Under the pieces are notes generated by a model that was not told the origin of the DNA, did not search any database, and saw only the letters and a program-made list of their open reading frames with translations. Shown piece by piece: positions 47,392-56,091 of a DNA stretch of 64,000 nucleotides. Each line of letters begins with the position of its first letter. Within the stretch, counting starts at the first letter, position 1. A program made the position numbers and the translations under genes. The stretch spans positions 372,001-436,000 of the forward strand of contig NZ_JAHESE010000001.1 of NCBI RefSeq assembly GCF_018598175.1. The letters run 5' to 3'. Source of the DNA: Dawidia cretensis (GTDB lineage: Bacteria; Bacteroidota; Bacteroidia; Cytophagales; Cyclobacteriaceae).

Positions 47392-47514
47392 TTAGAATTT
47401 GTTGTCGTGCTTGTTCTTACTCACCATTTTATTGGGGAAGATCCAAGGGGACACGATCGCCAGAATAAAAAGTGCGATCACAACATAAAAAGGCCACCAA
47501 GATGCGAAGTCCAT
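47392..47514 (-). CDS. Small single-pass membrane protein (40 aa)
   Basis: Starting at the ATG at 47514 the frame encodes 40 residues: MDFASWWPFYVVIALFILAIVSP then IFPNKMVSKNKHDNKF. One strong hydrophobic helix is followed by a basic tail, the form of many small regulatory or complex-stabilising membrane peptides. It lies upstream of the LOG gene (24 bases) on the same strand. The longer frame to 47577 adds a non-membrane stretch. Evidence is composition and context only; I do not recognise a family. Confidence 0.45.
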   Translation of the reverse strand: MDFASWWPFYVVIALFILAIVSPWIFPNKMVSKNKHDNKF

Positions 47515-47627
47515 AACTTTATTAATTTTAGGCTCGTAAAAATAGGGGGTGTCCCAGTATTTTGCATCAGAACACATAAAAAATGTTTCCGTGGCAATAA
47601 TTGGGTCAGAACCCTTAGTCTCCTTGT

Positions 47628-48182
47628 ATGAAAAAGTTTCTGATCATCTCCGGACTGGCCGTGGCCGTCCTGATTATTTTAGGGTGGGCGACCATGTATT
47701 ACATGAAAAAGCAGACCAAATCTTTTAGTCCGGAAGAGGAGGTCGTCTTTAGCCAAAACAAGCTCACCGTCAACGTCTTGTATAACCGACCCTTCAAAAA
47801 AGGCCGTGTTATCTATGGCGGACTGGTGCCCTACGGCAAAGTATGGCGTACCGGCGCCAACGAAGCCACCACCTTCCAAACCTCGCAAGACCTCAAATTC
47901 GACGGCAAAACCCTTCGCAAAGGCAGATACTCGCTCTGGACCATTCCAGGTGAAGACACCTGGACCATCATCTTTAACAGCGAATACGGCCAGTGGGGTG
48001 TCAGCTCCGACGGTGAAGCAAACCGCTCACCCGACCGCGACGTGCTGCAGGTACAGGTCCATCCCGTCCTGCAAGACCGCGAATTCGAACAATTTACCAT
48101 TGCCTTCGAAAAACTGGGCGAAGAAGTAGAAATGGTCCTGATGTGGGATAAAACCCTCGTCGCCGTACCCTTTACCTACTAA
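47628..48182 (+). CDS. DUF2911 domain-containing membrane-anchored protein
   Basis: A 184-residue protein with an N-terminal transmembrane segment (FLIISGLAVAVLIILGWATMYYM) and a DUF2911 domain, recognised by VNVLYNRPFKKGRVIYGGLVPYGKVWRTGANEATTF, LRKGRYSLWTIPGEDTWTIIFNSEYGQWG and a C-terminal MVLMWDKTLVAVPF. The family is common in Bacteroidota and its function is unknown. It is a single-gene unit; the REP-like repeat copy 2 follows 13 bases after the stop. Confidence 0.9.
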   Translation: MKKFLIISGLAVAVLIILGWATMYYMKKQTKSFSPEEEVVFSQNKLTVNVLYNRPFKKGRVIYGGLVPYGKVWRTGANEATTFQTSQDLKFDGKTLRKGRYSLWTIPGEDTWTIIFNSEYGQWGVSSDGEANRSPDRDVLQVQVHPVLQDREFEQFTIAFEKLGEEVEMVLMWDKTLVAVPFTY

Positions 48183-48194
48183 ACATCCGAGCCC

Positions 48195-48260
48195 TGGTTC
48201 AAGTCTTCCGACCGAAGGGAGGGCGACTTGGACCACCACAATGGCAGTCTTCAGACTGCC
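48195..48260. repeat. REP-like palindromic element, copy 2
   Basis: TGGTTCAAGTC (48195-48205) pairs with GACTTGGACCA (48225-48235) around the conserved core TTCCGACCGAAGGGA, and GGCAGTCT-TC-AGACTGCC (48243-48260) forms a second hairpin. Both cores match copy 1 at 23108-23181 almost base for base. A CCGAGCC direct repeat flanks the element (48187-48193 and 48259-48265). It lies between convergent genes. Confidence 0.75.
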
Positions 48261-48274
48261 GAGCCAATCTCAGA

Positions 48275-49858
48275 TCACCCCTTTCTAACTACAGCCTTCA
48301 CAGTAAGCTTTTTATTTTCCGGCAACGCCGCCGGAATAGCGTTGACGAAGTAGGTAATGCTTCCCGATGAAGCACCCTGCGATACCAGGAAGTTGATGAT
48401 CGCCTGGGCCTGCGCCTGCGTGCGGTCGTTATGAAAAAGCTTCTTGACCATAATCGTGTCGCGCTTATACAGCTGTCCCAGGGAATCGATGTCGTCGTAC
48501 TTCGTATAAATCGAATCGACCGAAACTTCCGTCAGGTCGGCCGACGACCGATTGGCATCCTCCACATAGCCGCTCAGTAAAACCTGGATCTCGAACTTAA
48601 ATCCGGGGTTCGCTTTTATAAAGCGTGCAAGTTGTTTCAACGCATTGTCCGACGTAGCCTGCAGCGTGCTGGAAGAAGGCTTAAACTGCACGGCATCCAA
48701 CACGATCTCGTCACCCACGGCCGGTTGTTTTAACGTCACATTTACTTTCTCTTTTTGCGGCACCTTGTCACCTGTCAAATCCAACTGCCGCGAGAAGTAC
48801 GACACCTGACTTTGTTCCGGATCTACCGACAATTCATATCGTGTACCCTCCGGCAAGTAGACATAATACGAACCATCGCCCGCAGGGCGACCGTTATAAA
48901 CACGTTTACCCGTAGTCATATCAGACACGGAAACATACGCGGGCGTAGCCGCACCCGAGGCATCCGATATTTTGCCTTCCAACTTCATAATACCTTTCGG
49001 CCGGAGATTGTCAGGTATCAGGAACTCGGTGATCTCGCGATTATTCCGTGAGCCAGGGGCTTCCTTCAACAAATAGCGCCCCAGCGCTGCCACGCTTACA
49101 TATTGATCGTCTTCGGCTGTATTGACAAAATCCAACGGCACCGGAGCCGACCAGCTGCCATTCTTCAGGCGTGACATATATAGGTCCATGCCGCCTTTAC
49201 CACCGGCTTTGTCAGACGAAAATATCAGCGTCTCACCATCGGCCATAATGCGTGGGGCCTGAGCGTTGCCGGTATTGATCGACTCTGGCAGCGCCACGGG
49301 TTCTTCCCATTGACCATTTGATTTTTTTACCGTGCGGAAGAGTTGGCAACCACCGGCTTTACGCTGGTCCATTTTGTCGCACCGCATAAAGTATAGTGCA
49401 TTGCCATCGGGGGTAAACGACGGACAACCATCGTTGGGCTTGGAATTGATGGGCGCCCCAAAATTTTCCGGTGTGCTCCAGGTTGTACCCTTCAGCTCCG
49501 AAACAAAAATATCATAACCGCCTACCACGGGCGATTTAGCGCAAGTAAAGTATAGCTTCCTACCATCGGCGCTGAGCGCATAGCCGTAGAAAAAATTGAG
49601 ACGTGTACTGAGATATTTGGGCAGTTCCACGGGCGTGGACCAATCCGTTTCACGCGACGTGTACATCACTGCCGGCGCGCCATCCTGACCACTGTTCGAG
49701 ACAAAAAGCAGTGCGTTGCCATCATGGCTGATATAAGGCGACGACACGTCAAGCGACGGGTGATTGATGATGCCGGGCAACTTGCGCACCTTGGATTGGG
49801 CACAGGCCGGCAACGCTGTTAAGCCGAGCAGCAGGAAAAGAAGAGAAGTTTTTGTCAT
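48275..49858 (-). CDS. Divergent OmpA/PD40 family protein
   Basis: A 527-residue exported protein; I start at MTKTSLLFLLLGLTALPACAQ rather than the 130 codons upstream. PD40 propeller repeats are clear (PYISHDGNALLFVSNSG, ALSADGRKLYFTCAKS, PSFTPDGNALYFMRCDK, ADGETLIFSSDKAGGKGGMDLYMSRL), then a regulatory-like beta domain (KLEGKISDASGAATPAYVSVSD). The C-terminal domain resembles OmpA (DAVQFKPSSSTLQATSDNALKQL ... AQAQAIINFLVSQGA), but the usual HTD motif reads LSGYVEDAN and an insertion of roughly 40 residues separates it from the next helix. Peptidoglycan binding is therefore uncertain. Confidence 0.82.
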   Translation of the reverse strand: MTKTSLLFLLLGLTALPACAQSKVRKLPGIINHPSLDVSSPYISHDGNALLFVSNSGQDGAPAVMYTSRETDWSTPVELPKYLSTRLNFFYGYALSADGRKLYFTCAKSPVVGGYDIFVSELKGTTWSTPENFGAPINSKPNDGCPSFTPDGNALYFMRCDKMDQRKAGGCQLFRTVKKSNGQWEEPVALPESINTGNAQAPRIMADGETLIFSSDKAGGKGGMDLYMSRLKNGSWSAPVPLDFVNTAEDDQYVSVAALGRYLLKEAPGSRNNREITEFLIPDNLRPKGIMKLEGKISDASGAATPAYVSVSDMTTGKRVYNGRPAGDGSYYVYLPEGTRYELSVDPEQSQVSYFSRQLDLTGDKVPQKEKVNVTLKQPAVGDEIVLDAVQFKPSSSTLQATSDNALKQLARFIKANPGFKFEIQVLLSGYVEDANRSSADLTEVSVDSIYTKYDDIDSLGQLYKRDTIMVKKLFHNDRTQAQAQAIINFLVSQGASSGSITYFVNAIPAALPENKKLTVKAVVRKG

Positions 49859-50029
49859 AGGGTGAATACCAATAGAAACAGGGAAATAGAATGGAATAGC
49901 TAAAATTACGCAATTCCGTCCGGCAGGAAAGCAATTTCCAAGGGGGTGAATTATTTCCAGATTTTCAGTTGCCGTTCGGGGTTTTTCGGCTTTGCATCGT
50001 AACTTCGCTGCCAGAAAAAACCGTGTAAA

Positions 50030-50773
50030 ATGATCCAGGTCATTCCATCCATTGCCATTCGCAAAGGGACCGTCGTCAAGATGCGAAAAGGCGACCCCAG
50101 CAGTGAAAAGGCATACAACGAAAACCCGTTGGACCTTGCCAAGCGGTTTGAAGATCATGGAATCGACGTTGTGCACCTGGTTGACCTCGACGGCGCCGAA
50201 AAAGGCAGCCCCGTAAACTGGCACGTGCTCGAAACCATCGCCGGCCACACGAACTTAAAGGTCGACTTCACCGGTGGCATCTCCACCGACGGCGACATCA
50301 GCAAAGCCTACGAATATGGCGCCGAATATATCACCGCCGCCAGCATTGCCGTAACAAACCCCGAGCTCTTTGCTTCGTGGATCATTTCCTATGGTCGTGA
50401 AAAAATTACGCTTGGTGCCGACGTAGTAGACCGCACCACCAAAGAGATGCTCTTTCGTGGCTGGCAACGCCGCACACAGCAAACGCTCATGGAGCACCTG
50501 GATTATTTCATCTCGCGCGGCCTGAAGTATGTAAAGTCCACCGACGTATCGCACGACGGTGTGCTCGAAGGTCCTGCCTTTGAATTTTACCAGGACATAC
50601 TCGATACGTTCCCCGACGTCTGCGTACTCGCCAGCGGCGGTGTACGCGGCGTAGACGACATCAAGCGGCTCAACGACATGGGCATCTTCGCGGTCATCTT
50701 CGGCAAGGCATACTATGAAGGTATTCTCAACCTTAAAGACCTGGAACAATTCCTGATCAAAAAGGAAATATAA
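50030..50773 (+). CDS. HisA-like TIM barrel protein with altered catalytic residue
   Basis: The 247-residue protein aligns along its length with HisA (ProFAR isomerase): VVHLVDLDGAEKG, the GWQ segment (FRGWQRRTQQTLMEHLDYF), GLKYVKSTDVSHDGVLEGPAFEFYQDI and ASGGVRGVDDIKRLNDMGIFAVIFGKAYYEG. Of the two catalytic aspartates, the second (Asp131, GADVVD) and Thr171 are kept, but the first is Ala9: the motif reads IPSIAIRKG where HisA has IPAIDLxxG. The GGGVR phosphate motif reads FTGGIST. No other his gene is near; purM follows 25 bases later. I infer a repurposed or inactive HisA homologue, with sure family and unsure function. Confidence 0.85.
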   Translation: MIQVIPSIAIRKGTVVKMRKGDPSSEKAYNENPLDLAKRFEDHGIDVVHLVDLDGAEKGSPVNWHVLETIAGHTNLKVDFTGGISTDGDISKAYEYGAEYITAASIAVTNPELFASWIISYGREKITLGADVVDRTTKEMLFRGWQRRTQQTLMEHLDYFISRGLKYVKSTDVSHDGVLEGPAFEFYQDILDTFPDVCVLASGGVRGVDDIKRLNDMGIFAVIFGKAYYEGILNLKDLEQFLIKKEI

Positions 50774-50798
50774 CTCGCTTTCGCTAACAGTCCTTCCA

Positions 50799-51962
50799 TT
50801 GAATTCCGATCGTTATAATCAACGCGGCGTATCCGCCTCCAAAGAAGATGTCCACCAGGCCATCCGTAATTTAGACAAGGGCCTTTTTCCCAAGGCATTC
50901 TGTAAAGTCGTGCCCGACTACCTCGGCCACGACGATGCCTACTGCACCATCATGCATGCCGACGGCGCCGGCACAAAATCTTCGTTGGCTTATTTATACT
51001 GGAAAGAGACGGGTGACCTGTCCGTATGGAAAGGCATTGCACAAGACGCCATCATCATGAACATCGACGACCTGCTGTGCGTCGGTGCCATTGATAACAT
51101 TTTATTGTCCTCCACCATTGGCCGCAATAAACACCTCATTCCAGGCGAAGTGATTGCCGCAGTCATCGAAGGCACGGAAGAGGTACTCGCCATGCTGCGC
51201 AGCCACGGCCTGAACATCATCAGTACCGGCGGCGAAACTGCCGACCTGGGCGACCTCGTAAAAACCATCGTCGTCGATAGCACCGTCGTCAGCCGCATGA
51301 AGCGCAGCGATGTAATCGACAATCAAAACATCCAGGCAGGCGATGTCATTGTAGGCCTCGCTTCCTTCGGACAGACCTCCTACGAAAACGAATATAACGG
51401 CGGCATGGGCAGCAACGGCCTGACGTCCGCCCGTCACGACGTCTTCCACAAAAACTACGCAATAAAATATCCCGAGTCCTACGACGGCAACGTCACCGCA
51501 GGGCTCGTCTATACCGGCAAGTGCCGCCTGACCGACACCGTACCCGGAGCGCCCATCAACGCGGGCAAGCTGGTGCTGTCACCCACACGCACCTATGCGC
51601 CTGTCATCATCGAAGTGCTCAGGCAACTGCGCAGCCAGATCCACGGCATGGTACATTGCAGCGGTGGCGCACAAACCAAAGTGCTCCACTTCGTCGACGA
51701 CGCGCACGTCATCAAAGACAACCTGTTCGACATTCCACCGCTCTTCAAACTGATTCACGACCAAAGCGGCACCGATTGGAAAGAAATGTACAAAGTCTTT
51801 AACATGGGCCACCGCATGGAAATATACCTGCCGCAAGCCCAGGCGCAGACTGTCATCGACATTGCCCGGTCGTTTAACCTCGACGCACAGATCGTCGGCC
51901 GCGTAGAGGCCGGCAAAAAACAAGTAAGCCTCCGCACACCGTTCGGAGAGTTTATATACTAA
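50799..51962 (+). CDS. purM: Phosphoribosylformylglycinamidine cyclo-ligase (AIR synthase)
   Basis: PurM closes the imidazole ring in purine synthesis. The 387-residue protein is the Bacteroidota form: NSDRYNQRGVSASKEDVHQAIRNLDKGLFPKAF, IMHADGAGTKSSLAYLYWKETGDL, MNIDDLLCVGA, IISTGGETADLGDLVKTIVVDS, and MVHCSGGAQTKVLHFVDDAHVIKDNLFDIPPLF. The start is TTG at 50799: it gives the family's N-terminus and no in-frame ATG occurs until within the conserved domain. It lies 25 bases behind the HisA-like gene, so the two are co-transcribed. Confidence 0.95.
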   Translation: MNSDRYNQRGVSASKEDVHQAIRNLDKGLFPKAFCKVVPDYLGHDDAYCTIMHADGAGTKSSLAYLYWKETGDLSVWKGIAQDAIIMNIDDLLCVGAIDNILLSSTIGRNKHLIPGEVIAAVIEGTEEVLAMLRSHGLNIISTGGETADLGDLVKTIVVDSTVVSRMKRSDVIDNQNIQAGDVIVGLASFGQTSYENEYNGGMGSNGLTSARHDVFHKNYAIKYPESYDGNVTAGLVYTGKCRLTDTVPGAPINAGKLVLSPTRTYAPVIIEVLRQLRSQIHGMVHCSGGAQTKVLHFVDDAHVIKDNLFDIPPLFKLIHDQSGTDWKEMYKVFNMGHRMEIYLPQAQAQTVIDIARSFNLDAQIVGRVEAGKKQVSLRTPFGEFIY

Positions 51963-52002
51963 TCGGAATTTAGTTACTGCTTTACTGCGAAGGCTCAACG
52001 AT

Positions 52003-53805
52003 CTAGGAATGAGCCTCGGCTTCCGTATCTGTCTCCGTGTGCTCCTTACTGCGGAACTTGGACATCAGAGATTCCTTACTTTCCAACAGGCGATGCGACG
52101 TAAGGTAATGAATCACTTTTTCCTCCAGGTAATGATGCAGCGGCAGTAAAATGGAAATCAACACGATCTTGATTAACATAATCTTCCAGGGCTCACCGTG
52201 CGTAGCATGGTGAATCTGGTTGTCTGCTATAAGAATGATAAACTCAAACAGGAAAATAAACGCAAAGAATCCCAGGATCTTTATCGTAGCTTTTGACACC
52301 CGAAAAATACCCAGCATAACCAGTACAATAAACACGGCAGCAATCGCCACGGTAATGCCCATGTACTGAAGGTTATGCCGGTCATGTAGCGCCTCCGCTG
52401 CCTTCAATTCTTCCCGCTCGCGACGTTTTGTTTCGTCCGCCACCTCCAACAACATCAGATCTTTCTCGGTAGCTAATAGCTTCAGGCTGTCAGTATACTG
52501 ATGATAGCGCTGATTGTAGAAGTAGGCATTTTTAAAATCACCCATCCGCTGATAAACCGAATCCAACTCCTGTGAAACCTCTTGCTTCATCTCGAGATTA
52601 CCCGACCTCTCACCAATCCGATATGCCTTCTGCAGATAAACTAATGACTTGTCGTACTTCTTCAAATCCTTGTAAAGCTGAACAAGATGCAGGTAGAAGT
52701 TATACAGGTTTGAAGTATTCGCGCGGGCTTCCGCCAGCGGCTCCGCTTTGGTATAGAAATACTGCGCAGAATCATACCGGCCTAGCTTAGCATACGCAAA
52801 CCCGTACGTTTGAAAAATAATAAATTCAAGGTTAGCCCGCTTCATGAACGTAGTCAGATCGGGTGTAGCCTTGAAATAAGCCAATGCCTTCTCCGTCTGA
52901 CCGCTTTGTAAATATTGCTCAAGAATACTGATGTATCCATTCACGCGGGTTACGCTAAAATGAATGGAGTCCGACAAAGCCAACACCCGCTCATGGTACT
53001 CCATCGCGATGTCATACTGTTTGGCACGCATATATACCATGCCGATTTGGCGGTATAACAATAACCTGTCCAGCGGTTTTCGGTAACGAAGCGTCAGCGC
53101 ATGGATCTTGAATAAATAATCTTTTGACTTCTCATAGTCGTCCAGACTGTGGTAAAAGTCCGCCATGTTATAATAACTCAATTGCAGAGGCTCATAATGA
53201 CCTAATGCTTCGGCGATCGAAAGCGCCTGTAAATATTGTCGAAACGCTAACAACCTTTCTTTTTTTGCCAGGTAAGTATCACCCAGAGATCCAAGACAAA
53301 TCACACGCAGAGAATCGTCTTCTGTGGTAGCCGCCAACGACAACGCCAGGTTACTGTAATTGAGAGCCTTGTCCGTTTCACCATTATTTCGTGCTATCCG
53401 CGCCAGGACGACATAAGCCTCCGCCTGCGATCCTTCCAGGTTGCTGGTCTTTGCCAACGCCAGTGCTTTTTCTGCCGATACCAACGCCTTTGCTGCCTGA
53501 TCGCGATTACCGGCACCCACGGAGAAATACCGTTGCGCATCCAACAGCAGAACGTGAACCATTAATTTCCTGTCGCGCGTCTGTTCGGCAAGCTGCAACA
53601 TCTGCAGTGCATAACGATCGGCTTGCGCCGCATCAAGCACCATGTAGAGACCCGACAGCTCCTTTAACGTGGCAAGCCGGACGGCATCAGTCTTAGCCAA
53701 CTCCAGATCGCGCTTCAAACTGTCAATATAACCGTTGTCTTGTGCCAGCGCGGCCGTGGCAAAAAGAAAAAACAGAATGGCAGACAAAAGGCTTCTCGTC
53801 TTCAT
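52003..53805 (-). CDS. Membrane-anchored TPR protein
   Basis: A 600-residue protein, starting at MKTRSLLSAILFFLFATAALAQ (signal peptide). About ten tetratricopeptide-like repeats fill residues 25-440 (for example AYVVLARIARNNGETDKALNYSNLAL, QIGMVYMRAKQYDIAMEYHERVLAL). A short coiled coil (DETKRREREELKAAEAL) leads into three hydrophobic helices (GITVAIAAVFIVLVMLGIF, ILGFFAFIFLFEFIILIA, IMLIKIVLISILLPL) and a charged cytoplasmic tail. The build is that of a periplasmic TPR sensor lacking its usual kinase or HTH output. Function unknown. Confidence 0.82.
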   Translation of the reverse strand: MKTRSLLSAILFFLFATAALAQDNGYIDSLKRDLELAKTDAVRLATLKELSGLYMVLDAAQADRYALQMLQLAEQTRDRKLMVHVLLLDAQRYFSVGAGNRDQAAKALVSAEKALALAKTSNLEGSQAEAYVVLARIARNNGETDKALNYSNLALSLAATTEDDSLRVICLGSLGDTYLAKKERLLAFRQYLQALSIAEALGHYEPLQLSYYNMADFYHSLDDYEKSKDYLFKIHALTLRYRKPLDRLLLYRQIGMVYMRAKQYDIAMEYHERVLALSDSIHFSVTRVNGYISILEQYLQSGQTEKALAYFKATPDLTTFMKRANLEFIIFQTYGFAYAKLGRYDSAQYFYTKAEPLAEARANTSNLYNFYLHLVQLYKDLKKYDKSLVYLQKAYRIGERSGNLEMKQEVSQELDSVYQRMGDFKNAYFYNQRYHQYTDSLKLLATEKDLMLLEVADETKRREREELKAAEALHDRHNLQYMGITVAIAAVFIVLVMLGIFRVSKATIKILGFFAFIFLFEFIILIADNQIHHATHGEPWKIMLIKIVLISILLPLHHYLEEKVIHYLTSHRLLESKESLMSKFRSKEHTETDTEAEAHS

Positions 53806-53859
53806 GTAGGGGTGTAACATTGAAGCGCTAAGGTAAAGAAGCCGGGCAACTAAAGAAAA

Positions 53860-54525
53860 TTAGCCCTTCGTAACGCCCTCTGGTTTGGGTTTCCGCTTTT
53901 CGCGGATCACTTCAATGATCGGCGGCAGGATCGACACAAAAATGATCCCGAAGATCACGTATGTGAAATTATTCTTGATCACCGGCAGCCCACCAAAGAA
54001 AAAGCCCAGCATCAAAAAGCTGGTCACCCAGGCTATTGCCCCTACGATATTAAAGGTCGCAAACTTGCCATACGTCATCGTGCCGATACCCGCCACGAAC
54101 GGTGCAAACGTGCGAATGATGGGAATAAAGCGTGCGTAGATGATGGTCTTGCCACCGTGCTTATTATAAAACTGTTGGGTCTTGGTGAGATACTCCAGTT
54201 TCAGAAGTTTAAACTTGCCGCTAAAGGCCTTCGGGCCAATCGCCTTGCCAACGTGGTAGTTCACCAGGTCGCCCAGAATGGCAGCAATGATCAGCAGAAT
54301 CAACATAAGCCCTACGTTCAAACCCGTCTCCGGCTTGGCAATGATCGCACCAGCCGCAAACAGCAGCGAGTCTCCCGGCAGGAATGGCGTGACCACCAGA
54401 CCGGTTTCGGCAAAGATGATCAGAAACAGAATGAGATACGTCCAGGTCTGGTAGTCCTGAACGATTTCCACCAGGTGGTGGTCAATGTGCAGAATAAAGT
54501 CAATGAGGGATTTTATAAGCTCCAT
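53860..54525 (-). CDS. DedA family membrane protein
   Basis: A 221-residue integral membrane protein of the DedA/SNARE-associated family. Signatures: FAETGLVVTPFLPGDSLLFAAGAI and YARFIPIIRTFAPFVAGIGTMTYGKF, with the re-entrant loop Arg and the conserved Pro/Gly. DedA proteins flip undecaprenyl phosphate or phosphatidylethanolamine and affect envelope integrity. It ends 54 bases before the TPR gene's start region on the same strand and appears to stand alone. Confidence 0.92.
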   Translation of the reverse strand: MELIKSLIDFILHIDHHLVEIVQDYQTWTYLILFLIIFAETGLVVTPFLPGDSLLFAAGAIIAKPETGLNVGLMLILLIIAAILGDLVNYHVGKAIGPKAFSGKFKLLKLEYLTKTQQFYNKHGGKTIIYARFIPIIRTFAPFVAGIGTMTYGKFATFNIVGAIAWVTSFLMLGFFFGGLPVIKNNFTYVIFGIIFVSILPPIIEVIREKRKPKPEGVTKG

Positions 54526-54645
54526 ATCAGATTAAAGTCAAGACGCTGCGAAAATAACAAAAGCTTTACCCTCCACCCAACTTTCTGGCAACGAAACCCA
54601 TACCGGACTTTGCCGGTGTGGACGATTATTACATTTACGTTAATC

Positions 54646-54777
54646 CTATAATTTCTGGCAAGCCGGGCAAAAATACGTCGACCTGCCGCCCAATGCTTGA
54701 AGCTTTCTAATCCCCGCAATTAGAACATAGCCCTTGCCGTTAAAAAAATACGCCTCGTATATTCGTGTTTTGTAGGC
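54646..54777 (-). pseudogene. Relic of a formamidopyrimidine-DNA glycosylase (mutM/fpg) C-terminus
   Basis: On the minus strand a frame ends IRKLQALGGRSTYFCPACQKL at 54646-54648, matching the last half of the Fpg/MutM zinc finger (I-x-GGRSTYFCPxCQK). The preceding half, GLCSNCG, is readable only in another frame (54715-54732), and the spacing between the two Cys pairs fits a family-like C-X16-C only if two bases are restored. Nothing upstream resembles the remaining 240 residues, and the next gene's promoter occupies that space. This looks like a 5'-truncated, frameshifted remnant. Confidence 0.6.
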
Positions 54778-54804
54778 TTAATATTTTACTATGACTTTAA
54801 TACT

Positions 54805-56091
54805 ATGGTCGATATTCTTATCGTAGGTGCAGGTGCCGCGGGACTCACGGCCGCCCGCACCTTAAGTGGGGCCGGACGATCCGTAACCGTATTAGAAGCA
54901 CGCGAACGCATCGGCGGGCGCATCCATACGCTTCGCACCAACTTTACTGTGCCCGTAGCCGAAGGCGGCGCCGAGTTTATGCACGGCAACTTGCCGCTTA
55001 CAACGGCCCTCATGCAGGAAGCCAATATGCCCTTTTACGAAGGCGACGGCGCCACATGGAACGTACAACACCACCGGCTGCAAAAAGGGGACATCATGCC
55101 CGAAGGGTGGGATGAGCTTAACAACAAACTGCGAAGCCTGAAAGAAGACATGAGCATCGGCGCCTTCCTGCGTCAATACTTTGGCGATGACGCCCATCGC
55201 GCACTGCGCGAAAACATCACACGCCTGGTTGAAGGCTACGATGCAGCCGACGTCGACAAAGCCAGTGCGTTTGCCCTACGCGAAGAATGGGCGGCCGAAG
55301 AAAACCTGACTGGCTACCGGCCCAAACAGGGATACGGACCGCTTATGGAATTCTTACAACACAAATGCACTGCGCAAGGGGTCGTTTTTCATTTTAAAAA
55401 CAACGTAACGCACATACGCTACACGCAGGACTATGTGGAAGTTACCACCGCCGAAGGCGAACGATACATTGGCCGCAAGCTCGTAATCACGGTACCGGTG
55501 GCCGTACTTAACGCGGGGGCAGTTGCCTTCTCGCCCGAGCCCGTCCAGCACCTGCAGGCATTGCGTCGTATCGAGACAGGAGGAGTGATCAAATTCCTCA
55601 TCGAATTTACAGGTAAGTTTTGGGAGCGGTCTCAGCCAGACGAAGGCTACGTCATGCCCGACCTGCACTTTCTGTTTTCCGACGCGTATGTTCCGACGTG
55701 GTGGACGCAAAATCCCGCACAATCTACATTATTATCGGGGTGGCTATCCGGGCCCGTCACCAAACATCTGCGCAAAGGCGACCACGAGCTGTTACAAGAG
55801 GCTTTTCATTCGCTGGCCTATATTTTTAATTGTACCGAAGTATACTTACGGCAACATATTCGCAATGCCAAGGTCTTTAACTGGGTCACCGATCCGTTTG
55901 CCCGCGGCGCTTATGCTTATAAGAGTGTCGGCAACGACGAAGCGCTCAAAATACTTGCCGTGCCCGTAGACGACAAACTTTATTTTGCCGGCGAAGCATA
56001 CTATAATGGTCCGGAAATGGGCACTGTCGAGGCCGCCCTGGCCAGTGGCACCACAATCGCCGAAAAAATACTAAAGGAAAAACACTTGTAA
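54805..56091 (+). CDS. Flavin-containing amine oxidase family protein
   Basis: A 428-residue FAD protein with VDILIVGAGAAGLTAARTLSGAGRSVTVLEARERIGGRIHTL, the typical N-terminal motif, AEGGAEFMHG, and the C-terminal FAD-contact region LYFAGEAYYNGPEMGTVEAALASG. Monoamine-oxidase-type proteins oxidise amines, amino acids or carotenoid-like substrates. No signal peptide is visible, so it is probably cytoplasmic, and the substrate cannot be inferred. A two-part ECF sigma locus follows 69 bases downstream but is probably separate. Confidence 0.9.
   Translation: MVDILIVGAGAAGLTAARTLSGAGRSVTVLEARERIGGRIHTLRTNFTVPVAEGGAEFMHGNLPLTTALMQEANMPFYEGDGATWNVQHHRLQKGDIMPEGWDELNNKLRSLKEDMSIGAFLRQYFGDDAHRALRENITRLVEGYDAADVDKASAFALREEWAAEENLTGYRPKQGYGPLMEFLQHKCTAQGVVFHFKNNVTHIRYTQDYVEVTTAEGERYIGRKLVITVPVAVLNAGAVAFSPEPVQHLQALRRIETGGVIKFLIEFTGKFWERSQPDEGYVMPDLHFLFSDAYVPTWWTQNPAQSTLLSGWLSGPVTKHLRKGDHELLQEAFHSLAYIFNCTEVYLRQHIRNAKVFNWVTDPFARGAYAYKSVGNDEALKILAVPVDDKLYFAGEAYYNGPEMGTVEAALASGTTIAEKILKEKHL

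Noticed and set aside
49859-50248. A 130-codon N-terminal extension of the divergent OmpA frame.
   Set aside because: It overlaps the HisA-like gene on the other strand, and a signal peptide starts at 49858.
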